The position numbers and the translations under genes are program-made. Positions 43,194 through 49,922 of a DNA stretch of 64,000 nucleotides are shown piece after piece; positions within the stretch are counted from its first letter, which is position 1, and every line of letters begins with the position of its first letter. A model generated the notes under the pieces. That model was not told the DNA's origin and did no database searches. It saw only the letters and a program-made list of their open reading frames with translations. Source of the stretch: Streptomyces sp. HSG2 (GTDB taxonomy: Bacteria > Actinomycetota > Actinomycetes > Streptomycetales > Streptomycetaceae); NCBI RefSeq assembly GCF_016598575.1, contig NZ_CP066801.1, forward strand, positions 1,546,501-1,610,500. Direction: 5' to 3'.

Positions 43194-44544
43194 TCTTCCC
43201 CGGAAGGCGGTCACGCGGACCGCCAAGCTCGCCGCGCTCCCGATCGGCTTCGCCGGCCGGGCCACCTGGGGCCTGGGAAGGCGGATCGTCGGGGAGTCGG
43301 CGGACCTGGTCGGGCGCCAGGTGCAGCAGCGCACCGCCGAGCAGCTCTTCAAGGTGCTCGGGGAGCTCAAGGGCGGGGCGATGAAGTTCGGGCAGGCCAT
43401 GTCCGTCTTCGAGTCGGCTCTGCCGGAGGAGATCGCCGGTCCCTACCGGGCCACGCTGACCAGGCTTCAGGAGGCCGCCCCTCCGATGCCGGTCCGCACT
43501 GTGCGCTCGCTGCTGTCGCGACAACTCGGTTCGGACTGGGAGGAACTGTTCCTGGAGTTCGACGACCGTCCCGCCGCAGCGGCCTCGATCGGGCAGGTGC
43601 ACCGAGGTGTCTGGCACGACGGTCGGGAGGTCGCCGTCAAGGTGCAGTACCCCGGCGCCGGGGAGGCTCTGACGTCCGACCTCAACCAGATCGGGCGACT
43701 CGCCAGACTCCTGGGACCCCTCGTCCCCGGCCTGGACGTCAAGCCCCTGGTAGAGGAGTTGCGGGACCGGATCTCCGAAGAGCTGGACTACGAGTTGGAG
43801 GCGGAGGCCCAGCGCGCCATCGCCGCGGAGTTCGAGGACGACCCGGACCTCGTGGTCCCCGACGTGGTCCACCAACGTGAGCAGGTCCTGGTCACGGAGT
43901 GGATCGACGGGATCCCACTGTCCTCGATCATCACCGACGGCACTCGGGAACAGAGGAACCGGGCGGGACAGTTGCTGGCGCGTTTCCTCTTCGCGGGCCC
44001 CGCGCGGACCGGCCTGCTGCACGCGGACCCGCACCCGGGCAACTTCCGGCTGCTTCCCGGCGGCTCGGACGAAGACCATTGGCGTCTGGGCGTCTTGGAC
44101 TTCGGCACGGTCGACCGGCTCCCGGGCGGCCTGCCGGAGCCGATCGGGGTCTCGCTCCGGATGGCTTTGGACGGTGAGGCGGAGTCCGTCTACGACATGC
44201 TCCGCGCCGAGGGCTTCGTCGGAGAGTCGGTGGAACTGGACCCGGACGCCGTGCTGGACTACCTCCTGCCGATCATCGAGCCGGCGAGGGTCGACGGGTT
44301 CACCTTCACCCGGGAGTGGATGCGGGGCCAGGCGGCCCGCGTCGGGGACGTCCGCTCACCGGCCTACGAGTTGGGCAGGCGACTGAACCTGCCGCCCTCC
44401 TACCTCCTCATCCATCGGGTCACGCTGAGCACCGTGGGCGTGCTCTGCCAACTGGGGGCCGAGGTGGAACTGCGGAGCGAGTTGGAGGAGTGGCTGCCGG
44501 GGTTCGCCGCACCGAGTGACGAGGACGGAGCCACCGAGGCGTAG
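43186..44544 (+). CDS. ABC1/UbiB family atypical kinase
   Basis: This 452-residue protein belongs to the ABC1/UbiB (ADCK) family. It has the KxGQ motif KFGQ at 67-70, an Ala-rich nucleotide loop (AAAASIGQVHRG), VKVQYPG with the ATP-binding Lys, the catalytic HADPHPGN and the DFGT metal motif. Members act as atypical kinases or ATPases in quinone or lipid metabolism. The ATG at 43186 overlaps the ThiF-like stop by 8 bp and is preceded by GGAGG, so the two are co-translated. This fixed link to a ThiF-like protein has no clear explanation. The 283 bp that follow hold three hairpins and no gene. Confidence 0.9.
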   Translation: MSDLPRKAVTRTAKLAALPIGFAGRATWGLGRRIVGESADLVGRQVQQRTAEQLFKVLGELKGGAMKFGQAMSVFESALPEEIAGPYRATLTRLQEAAPPMPVRTVRSLLSRQLGSDWEELFLEFDDRPAAAASIGQVHRGVWHDGREVAVKVQYPGAGEALTSDLNQIGRLARLLGPLVPGLDVKPLVEELRDRISEELDYELEAEAQRAIAAEFEDDPDLVVPDVVHQREQVLVTEWIDGIPLSSIITDGTREQRNRAGQLLARFLFAGPARTGLLHADPHPGNFRLLPGGSDEDHWRLGVLDFGTVDRLPGGLPEPIGVSLRMALDGEAESVYDMLRAEGFVGESVELDPDAVLDYLLPIIEPARVDGFTFTREWMRGQAARVGDVRSPAYELGRRLNLPPSYLLIHRVTLSTVGVLCQLGAEVELRSELEEWLPGFAAPSDEDGATEA

Positions 44545-44588
44545 ACCATTCCGCCGTCCGCGTGATACTTCGGAGTCGATCGCGCGGT

Positions 44589-44620
44589 CCCGCCCCCGAG
44601 GGGCACTCCCCGGGGGCGGG
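44589..44620. terminator. Terminator after the ABC1 kinase gene
   Basis: CCCGCCCCCG (44589-44598) and CGGGGGCGGG (44611-44620) form a perfect 10-bp stem downstream of the kinase stop. Confidence 0.75.
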
Positions 44621-44754
44621 TCGGTGATTCGTGGACGCGGTGTCCGGCCGAGCCGACCCGCAGGATTGGACTGGACGCCTGGTACCGGCCCGAGCACGGG
44701 CGGCCCGGGACGAGCGCGGGCGAGGTCCGTCGGCGACACCACCCGCCGAGAGCG

Positions 44755-44789
44755 CCTCGTGGGGCGGGTGAGCGGCGCCCGCCCCACGA
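44755..44789. terminator. Second hairpin in the convergent spacer
   Basis: CTCGTGGGGCGGG and CCCGCCCCACGAG pair over 13 bp around a 9-nt loop. Confidence 0.65.
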
Positions 44790-44801
44790 GGCCGGTGATG
44801 G

Positions 44802-44821
44802 TCCCGGGCCTCGGGCCCGGG
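44802..44821 (-). terminator. Hairpin directly after the wblC operon
   Basis: TCCCGGGCC (44802-44810) and GGGCCCGGGA pair over 9 bp with a 2-nt loop, six bases beyond the stop of the wblC-coupled gene. Confidence 0.6.
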
Positions 44822-44827
44822 AGGACG

Positions 44828-45151
44828 TCACTGCATGACGGCGATGGCCAAGGCTCGCCGGGCCCGGCGCGAGGCACGCTCGGCGCGGCGCTGCAACCGG
44901 CGGGCGGACACCACACGGGCGGCCCTCCTGTGCCGGTCGGCCTCGCGCAGCAGATCGCTCATATGCGCGCGAGCCAGGGCTTCTGGGATGAGTTGCATCT
45001 CTCGGGTCCTGTTCTGACGCGACTCGTACGCGCCGTGGAGAGTGAGGTCTTCGATGGCGGAGCCGGCGGGCTCGTGCGTGGACGGCTTCATCGGGGCCTG
45101 CTTCGTGGGGTCGTGCGTGAGAGGACGGTCGATGGTTCCCGGGGCGTTCAT
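44828..45151 (-). CDS. Small basic protein coupled to wblC
   Basis: This 107-residue protein begins MNAPGTIDRPLTHDPT; from about residue 52 it is a strongly basic helix (MQLIPEALARAHMSDLLREA, then a run of RRxxRR patterns) with coiled-coil potential. The ATG at 45151 overlaps the wblC stop by 4 bp (ATGA), so it is made from the same transcript and likely coupled. An internal ATG at 44998 with AGGA 8 nt upstream could give a 56-residue form. No family is recognised. Being in the wblC operon, it should be induced by ribosome-targeting antibiotics; nucleic-acid or ribosome binding would fit its charge, but that is inference. Confidence 0.65.
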   Translation of the reverse strand: MNAPGTIDRPLTHDPTKQAPMKPSTHEPAGSAIEDLTLHGAYESRQNRTREMQLIPEALARAHMSDLLREADRHRRAARVVSARRLQRRAERASRRARRALAIAVMQ

Positions 45152-45513
45152 GCCACGACCGGGTTCTTGCGAGGGCGACCGCGGGGCCGCTTGCGGGCGA
45201 CGACGACCCCTTGGACGAACAGCTCGCCACCCCAGACGCCCCAGGGCTCGCGACGCTCCTTGGCGCCGGCGAGGCAGGCCTCGATCAACGGGCAGGAGCG
45301 GCAGAGGGACTTGGCGTACTCGATGTCCGTCGGAGACTCGGCGAAGAAGACCTCCGGGTCGTAGGCGCGACAGGGGACGGGCGCGTCGAGGCCCTCGATG
45401 GCGTCGTCGAGAACGGTGAGCGCGGTCAGGGGGGTCAAGGAGTCCTCCGTGGGGACAGGTGGGGGTGTCGTGCCGGAAGGCGGTGCGGACGTGGCTCTCG
45501 GTGCGAGGTGCAC
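45148..45513 (-). CDS. wblC: WhiB-family regulator WblC (WhiB7 orthologue)
   Basis: This 121-residue iron-sulfur regulator is switched on by translation-inhibiting antibiotics and activates intrinsic resistance genes together with the main sigma factor. The four cluster cysteines are C48, C71, C74 and C80 (C-x22-C-x2-C-x5-C), the WGVWGG turn is at 91-96, and the AT-hook RGRPRKNP is at 111-118, which sets WhiB7/WblC apart from other WhiB proteins. GTG 45513 follows GGAGG at 6 nt and gives the expected length. Upstream lies a leader of about 590 nt with an upstream ORF, hairpins and a terminator. Confidence 0.96.
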   Translation of the reverse strand: MHLAPRATSAPPSGTTPPPVPTEDSLTPLTALTVLDDAIEGLDAPVPCRAYDPEVFFAESPTDIEYAKSLCRSCPLIEACLAGAKERREPWGVWGGELFVQGVVVARKRPRGRPRKNPVVA

Positions 45514-45614
45514 GTACGGCCTCCATGTCTTGTCGTTCCGGCCGGTGGGCCGGTGGCGGCTGGTACCGGGTTCTGCTCGTTCGGGGCTCCTTCGGTCCGG
45601 GGCCCCGAACGCCG

Positions 45615-45657
45615 AAAACAGAAGGGCCGCGGATCCCGGATGGGGTTCCGCGGCCCT
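45615..45657 (-). terminator. Transcription attenuator in the wblC leader
   Basis: On the minus strand AGGGCCGCGGA (45657-45647) and TCCGCGGCCCT (45633-45623) form a perfect 11-bp stem followed by TCTGTTTT, an unusually clear T-tract for this genome. It lies 24 nt after the upstream ORF stop and 110 nt before the wblC start, so it would end transcription before wblC unless anti-terminated. Confidence 0.85.
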
Positions 45658-45669
45658 GAAGGCGCCGGT

Positions 45670-45698
45670 CTGATCGGTGATCAGGCTGGATCGATCCA
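45670..45698 (-). promoter_or_regulatory. Two adjoining hairpins around the leader ORF stop codon
   Basis: CTGGATCGATCCAG (45685-45698) is a perfect palindrome, and directly next to it CTGATC-ACC-GATCAG (45670-45684 read on the minus strand) forms a 6-bp stem that contains the leader ORF stop (45681-45683). A ribosome at the last codons would melt both, which could change pairing before the attenuator. Confidence 0.6.
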
Positions 45699-46001
45699 GG
45701 GTTCTGGCCCACGGAAGGCCCACTCGATGAAGTGCTGCGTCGTCTGCTTCGGGAATTCGGCACCGGTCGCTTCGAAGGCGTAGGCAAGTGCCCGTGCCTT
45801 CACTGCCGCCGCTTCCGGTGCCTTGGTCGGTCGCGCGTTCCGCTCGTGGGCCACAAGGCCCACGGGGGCGACGAGGGTCGCCGGACGGACGGAGCGGAGG
45901 CCGGACAGACCGGTACCCGAGCCGAAGGCGCCGAGCATGCACAGGGAGACGGCCGAGCGGTCGATCACGCTCGCGGTGCGGGGGGTCTTGATGTCGATCA
46001 C
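45681..46001 (-). CDS. Leader ORF upstream of wblC (106 codons)
   Basis: GTG 46001 follows AGAGGAGG at 9 nt, a strong ribosome binding site. The product begins MIDIKTPRTASVIDRSAV, has a mildly hydrophobic middle, and ends WAFRGPEPWIDPA. It has no recognised domain. It fills most of the wblC leader and stops 24 nt before the attenuator stem. In mycobacteria and Streptomyces whiB7/wblC are known to be controlled by a translated leader whose slow translation prevents termination. The likely role here is that of a translation sensor; a separate function of the protein is possible. Confidence 0.65.
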   Translation of the reverse strand: MIDIKTPRTASVIDRSAVSLCMLGAFGSGTGLSGLRSVRPATLVAPVGLVAHERNARPTKAPEAAAVKARALAYAFEATGAEFPKQTTQHFIEWAFRGPEPWIDPA

Positions 46002-46110
46002 TGGGGCTCGCCTCCTCTCGGCGTCTAGGAGATCGGGTGAACCGATCCTCGGGCAGACAAGGACAACACGGGGAAGGGCCTTCGAAGAGGCCGTCGCTCC
46101 CGTGTGAAAG

Positions 46111-46148
46111 AACCTATGGGGATTCACGGCGCGCGCGCAAACCCTTTT
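46111..46148 (-). promoter_or_regulatory. WblC-type autoregulated promoter
   Basis: On the minus strand AAAA (46148-46145), then GGG, then a -35 TTTGCG (46141-46136), 19 bp, and a -10 TAGGTT (46116-46111). An AT-rich patch three bases before the -35 is the known WhiB7 AT-hook target. Transcription would start near 46104, giving a leader of about 590 nt to wblC. The site lies just before the 3' end of the helicase gene. Confidence 0.7.
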
Positions 46149-46163
46149 CCCGACGACTTCGCG

Positions 46164-48371
46164 TCAATGCGCGTCGCCACCCTCTTCGGACCGTCCGCCC
46201 GCGCAGATGGCCAGGACATCGGGCCCGTAGCGCCTCAGTTTTCGGACACCGACACCGGGAATGCCGGCGAGTTGTCGATCGTCTTCGGGGACGGACTCCG
46301 CGATCGCCATCAGCGTCCTGTCGGTGAACACGCAGAAGGCGGGCTGTCCACTGGTCCGCGCCTGGGTCTCCCGCCACTCCCGCAGTCGGGTGTAGACGCC
46401 CTCGTCCATGTCCGACGGGCACTCCTCGCAACGCATCAGTTTCATCTCGCCCGGATCCCCGAGCAGGCGGCCACAGACCCGGCAGCGGGCCGGAACCCGC
46501 CGACGGGGGCGGCCGGCCTCCGGGGTGGAGGCTCCCGCCCGGGAGTCCGAACCGCGGTCCACCCCCGCGCCTCCGGCCGGGGCGGCGGGGCCGCCGGCCG
46601 CACCCGAGGCCCCCCGCACGCCGTCGAGGAACCGGCTGACCCGACGATGGGCGCGACCGCCGGGCGTGCGGGCCGCCGCCCAGGACACCCGGAGCCGATG
46701 GCGCGCACGGGTCACACCGACGTAGAGAAGTCGCCGCTCCTCCTCGATCTGCGCCTCCGTCTTCGCGTAGGCGATCGGCACCATGCCCTCGGCGACCCCG
46801 ACCAGGAAGACCACGTCCCATTCGAGTCCCTTGGCGGCGTGCAGGGAGGCGAGGGTGACGCCCTGGACGGTCGGCGCGTGCTGCGCCTCGGCGCGCTCGT
46901 CCAACTCCGCGACGAGATCACGGAGAGTCGCCTCCGGGTGGGACACGACGAAGTCCCGCGCCAGATTCACCAACGCGGCGAGCGATTCCCAGCGCTCGCG
47001 GACGGCGCCCGAACCCGCCGGGGGTCGCGGGGTCCAGCCCTCCGCCGACAGTACGGCCCGGACCTGCGCCGGCAGGTCGGCGGCGTCGTCCAGGAGAGCG
47101 TCGTTTCCGCCGAAGCGGGCCGCCGCGCGCAGGGCCACGCGGGCTTTGCGCACCTCGGGACGGTCGAAGAAGCGTTCGGCACCCCGCAGGCGGTAGGGGA
47201 TCCCGGCGTCGGCGAAGGCCTGTTCGTACGTCTCGGACTGGGCGTTGGTCCGGAACAGAACCGCGATCTCACCGGCCGGCACACCGGACGCGACGAGTTC
47301 GCCGATCCGGCGCGCCACCCCCTCCGCCTCCGACGGCTCGTCCGGGTACTCCGTGTAGTCGGGGCTCGGACCCGGGGGACGCTGGGAGACCAGTTCGAGA
47401 CGGTGGTCGGCGGCCCGCCCCCGGGCTCGGGCGAGCACACCGTTGGCGAGGTGGACGACCTGGGGGGTGGAGCGGTAATCCCGGACCAGCCGGACGACGG
47501 TGGCCCCGGGGTGACGGCCGCGGAAATCCAGCAGGTAGTCGGGCGTGGCTCCCGTGAACGAGTAGATCGTCTGGCCGGCGTCACCGACCACGCACAGGTC
47601 GTCCCGGTCGCCCAGCCACAGGTCCAGCAGTCGCTGCTGGAGCGGGCTGACGTCCTGGTATTCGTCGACGACGAAGTGCTGGTACTGGGCGCGGACCTGC
47701 TCGGCGACGTCACGCCGGTCCTGGAGCACCCCCACCGTGAGCAACAGCACGTCCTCGAAGTCGATGACACCGCGACCGCGCTTGAGATGCTCGTACGCGG
47801 CGTAGAGCTGGGCGATCTCCGAGGCCTCGCGCGGAACCTCGCGCTCCGCGGCGACGACCGCGGAGGCGTAGTCGGCCGGAACGGTCTGGGTCACCTTGGA
47901 CCACTCGATCTCGGCGGTGACGTCACGCAGCTCACCCCGGTCCAGACGGACCCCGCAGGTCGCCGCCGCGTCGGCCACGAGCTGGATCTTGCGGTCGACC
48001 AGGCGCGGCATCGGACCGCCGACCGCCCGCGGCCAAAAGTACTGGAGCTGCCGGAGCGCGGCGGAGTGGAAGGTGCGCGCCTGGACGCCGACCGCGCCCA
48101 GCTGCCGAAGCCGGCCACGCATCTCGCCGGCCGCGCGCTGGGTGAAGGTGACGGCCAGCACGCTGGAGGGCTGGAGAACGCCCGCCCGGACTCCGTAGGC
48201 GATGCGATGGGTGATGGCACGGGTCTTGCCGGTGCCGGCGCCCGCCAGGACGCACACCGGCCCCCGCAGGGCGGTGGCGACCTCGCGTTGCTCGGGGTCG
48301 AGCCCGGCGAGCACCGCGTCGGCCGTCTCCGGGACCGGCGGGAAGAGAGGGGAGTGCGTTGCTGCTGTCAC
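46164..48371 (-). CDS. uvrD2: UvrD2-type ATP-dependent DNA helicase with HRDC domain
   Basis: This 735-residue superfamily 1A helicase unwinds DNA 3' to 5'. The motifs are GAGTGKT at 44-50 (Walker A), VVDEYQDVSPLQ (motif II), GDAGQTIYSFTGA (motif III), and LHAAKGLEWDVVFLVG and RRLLYVGVTRAR toward the end. A four-Cys cluster (CRVCG, CEEC) and a C-terminal HRDC domain (about 660-725) follow, the arrangement of mycobacterial UvrD2. GTG 48371 is the start, without a strong ribosome binding site. It is divergent from the mycoredoxin gene across 167 bp. It is an essential gene in mycobacteria; its role in Streptomyces is not shown here. Confidence 0.92.
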   Translation of the reverse strand: MTAATHSPLFPPVPETADAVLAGLDPEQREVATALRGPVCVLAGAGTGKTRAITHRIAYGVRAGVLQPSSVLAVTFTQRAAGEMRGRLRQLGAVGVQARTFHSAALRQLQYFWPRAVGGPMPRLVDRKIQLVADAAATCGVRLDRGELRDVTAEIEWSKVTQTVPADYASAVVAAEREVPREASEIAQLYAAYEHLKRGRGVIDFEDVLLLTVGVLQDRRDVAEQVRAQYQHFVVDEYQDVSPLQQRLLDLWLGDRDDLCVVGDAGQTIYSFTGATPDYLLDFRGRHPGATVVRLVRDYRSTPQVVHLANGVLARARGRAADHRLELVSQRPPGPSPDYTEYPDEPSEAEGVARRIGELVASGVPAGEIAVLFRTNAQSETYEQAFADAGIPYRLRGAERFFDRPEVRKARVALRAAARFGGNDALLDDAADLPAQVRAVLSAEGWTPRPPAGSGAVRERWESLAALVNLARDFVVSHPEATLRDLVAELDERAEAQHAPTVQGVTLASLHAAKGLEWDVVFLVGVAEGMVPIAYAKTEAQIEEERRLLYVGVTRARHRLRVSWAAARTPGGRAHRRVSRFLDGVRGASGAAGGPAAPAGGAGVDRGSDSRAGASTPEAGRPRRRVPARCRVCGRLLGDPGEMKLMRCEECPSDMDEGVYTRLREWRETQARTSGQPAFCVFTDRTLMAIAESVPEDDRQLAGIPGVGVRKLRRYGPDVLAICAGGRSEEGGDAH

Positions 48372-48460
48372 ACGGCCATGCTGCCAGGTCGCCGGCGACG
48401 GGTGCGTCGGTTGTCCACAGGGGCTCACCACCGGTACGACTCGTCCGATCGCGGTGGCGT

Positions 48461-48488
48461 GGGAATGGCGCGGAGACGCCGCGCGTTG
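48461..48488 (+). promoter_or_regulatory. SigR-dependent promoter of the mycoredoxin gene
   Basis: GGGAAT (48461-48466) and GTTG (48485-48488) are exactly 18 bp apart, a perfect SigR promoter. Transcription would start near 48495, about 44 nt before the mycoredoxin ATG. Confidence 0.92.
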
Positions 48489-48538
48489 TCCGACGACGGG
48501 TGCACCCGCACCCCTGCCGTCGAAGGAGCGCCGGATAC

Positions 48539-48796
48539 ATGTTGAGCACCGTGACGATGTACAGCACCACGTGGTGCGGCTACTGCCGTCGGCTGAAGAG
48601 CCAGATGGACCGTGAGGGCATCGCCTACACCGAGATCAACATCGAGCACGACCCCGACTCCGCGGCCTTCGTGGAGCGGGCGAACGGCGGCAACCGGACG
48701 GTGCCGACCGTCCGGGTCGTGCCCGCCGGCGGGAGCGGCGAGGTCGTGATGACCAACCCGAGCCTGGCTCAGGTCAAGGAAGCGCTCTCGGCCTGA
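48539..48796 (+). CDS. mrx1: Mycoredoxin (glutaredoxin-like, Mrx1 type)
   Basis: This 85-residue thioredoxin-fold protein has the active site CGYC at 13-16, as in mycobacterial mycoredoxin-1, which reduces mixed disulfides between proteins and mycothiol. The cis-Pro segment (RTVPTVRV) is present. A longer upstream frame was rejected because ATG 48539 gives the family length and GGAGCG is close by. A perfect SigR promoter upstream ties it to the thiol-stress response. A bidirectional terminator at 48803-48854 separates it from nudC. Confidence 0.93.
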   Translation: MLSTVTMYSTTWCGYCRRLKSQMDREGIAYTEINIEHDPDSAAFVERANGGNRTVPTVRVVPAGGSGEVVMTNPSLAQVKEALSA

Positions 48797-48802
48797 CTGG
48801 GC

Positions 48803-48854
48803 CCCGACACGGTCGTTTCCGGCGGCGGCCCCCGGAAACGACGGTCGTGTCGGG
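48803..48854. terminator. Long bidirectional terminator between mycoredoxin and nudC
   Basis: CCCGACAC (48803-48810) pairs with GTGTCGGG (48847-48854), and inside it GTCGTTTCCGG pairs with CCGGAAACGAC, giving an extended hairpin between convergent genes. Confidence 0.88.
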
Positions 48855-48874
48855 TCCGGGGCCGCCCCCGACCG

Positions 48875-49819
48875 TCAGCTCGCGCCTCGGGTCGGCAGGG
48901 GCCCGCCGTACCACCGCTCGATCAGCCGGCCCGCGATGGAGATGCCGTAAGGGGGCAGGATCCTCCCGGAGACGAAGGCCTCCGTCAACTCCGCCCGCGA
49001 GAACCAGTGGGCCTCGTGGATCTCGTCCCCGTCGACCACGATGTCGGTCGAGGTGGCGTGGGCCTGGAAGCCGAGCATGAGGCTGGAGGGGAAGGGCCAG
49101 GGCTGGCTGGCCACGTAGTCGACCCTGCCGACGGTCAGGCCCGCCTCCTCGCGGACTTCGCGGCGCACCGACTGCTCGATCGACTCCCCGGGCTCGACGA
49201 AGCCCGCCAGTGTGGAGAAGCGTCCCTCGGGCCAGTGGACCTGGCGGCCCAGCAGGATTCGATCGCGCCCGTCGAGCACCGCCATGATCACGGCCGGATC
49301 GGTGCGGGGGTAGTGCTCGGCGCCGCAGGCCGGGCAGCGCCGGACGTGTCCGGCCGCGGCGATGATCGTGCGCTCCCCGCAGCGGGAGCAGAAGCGGTGG
49401 GTCCGTTGCCAGTTCTCCAAGCCCACGGCGTGCACCATGAGCCCCGCGTCCCGGGCCGACAGCAGCAGGCCGGCCTCCCGGAGACCGGCGGGCCTGGCGG
49501 ACTGGTCCATCCGGCCCGGCAACGAGTCCTTCTGCAGGGCGAAGTAGCTCACCCCGTTCTCGTCGACGCCCAGGAAGTAGCGGTGCGCCTCGGTCAGGGG
49601 GGCCTCGAAGGACGGCGTCGTGACCAGTTCGGTGCGTCCCTCGGGCGTCTCGTCGACCAGGACCTGCCCTCCCGAGACGACGAAACACCGGGTGGACGGA
49701 TGACTCCACGCCGCCGCCAACCAGGCCTCGTCGAGCCGGTGGTGCGCGGCTCGGTCGATACCGCTGGCGGCGGTGAGCGAGACGGGCCGCTCCGTGCTGT
49801 GGTCGGTCCAGGTGGTCAC
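48875..49819 (-). CDS. nudC: NAD+ diphosphatase NudC
   Basis: This 314-residue Nudix enzyme hydrolyses NADH/NAD+ to NMNH/NMN and AMP, and in E. coli also removes NAD caps from RNA. Zinc ligands C144, C147, C162 and C165 form the ribbon (CSRC, CPAC), followed by the Nudix box (GFVEPGESIEQS, then REVREEAGL, about 206-227) and the family signature SQPWPFPSS at 238-246. GTG 49819 follows GGAAG at 5 nt. It lies about 100 bp after the dipeptidase gene on the same strand and may be the last gene of the adnA-adnB-dipeptidase transcript. Confidence 0.94.
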   Translation of the reverse strand: MTTWTDHSTERPVSLTAASGIDRAAHHRLDEAWLAAAWSHPSTRCFVVSGGQVLVDETPEGRTELVTTPSFEAPLTEAHRYFLGVDENGVSYFALQKDSLPGRMDQSARPAGLREAGLLLSARDAGLMVHAVGLENWQRTHRFCSRCGERTIIAAAGHVRRCPACGAEHYPRTDPAVIMAVLDGRDRILLGRQVHWPEGRFSTLAGFVEPGESIEQSVRREVREEAGLTVGRVDYVASQPWPFPSSLMLGFQAHATSTDIVVDGDEIHEAHWFSRAELTEAFVSGRILPPYGISIAGRLIERWYGGPLPTRGAS

Positions 49820-49922
49820 GGGTGCTTCCAACTCCCTCGGTGGCGGTGGACGGACGGTGGGCGCGGCCGGCGACGACCGGCTCGGTCGCGTCCGCCGAGC
49901 GCGGGGCGGACGCGCCGGGCGC

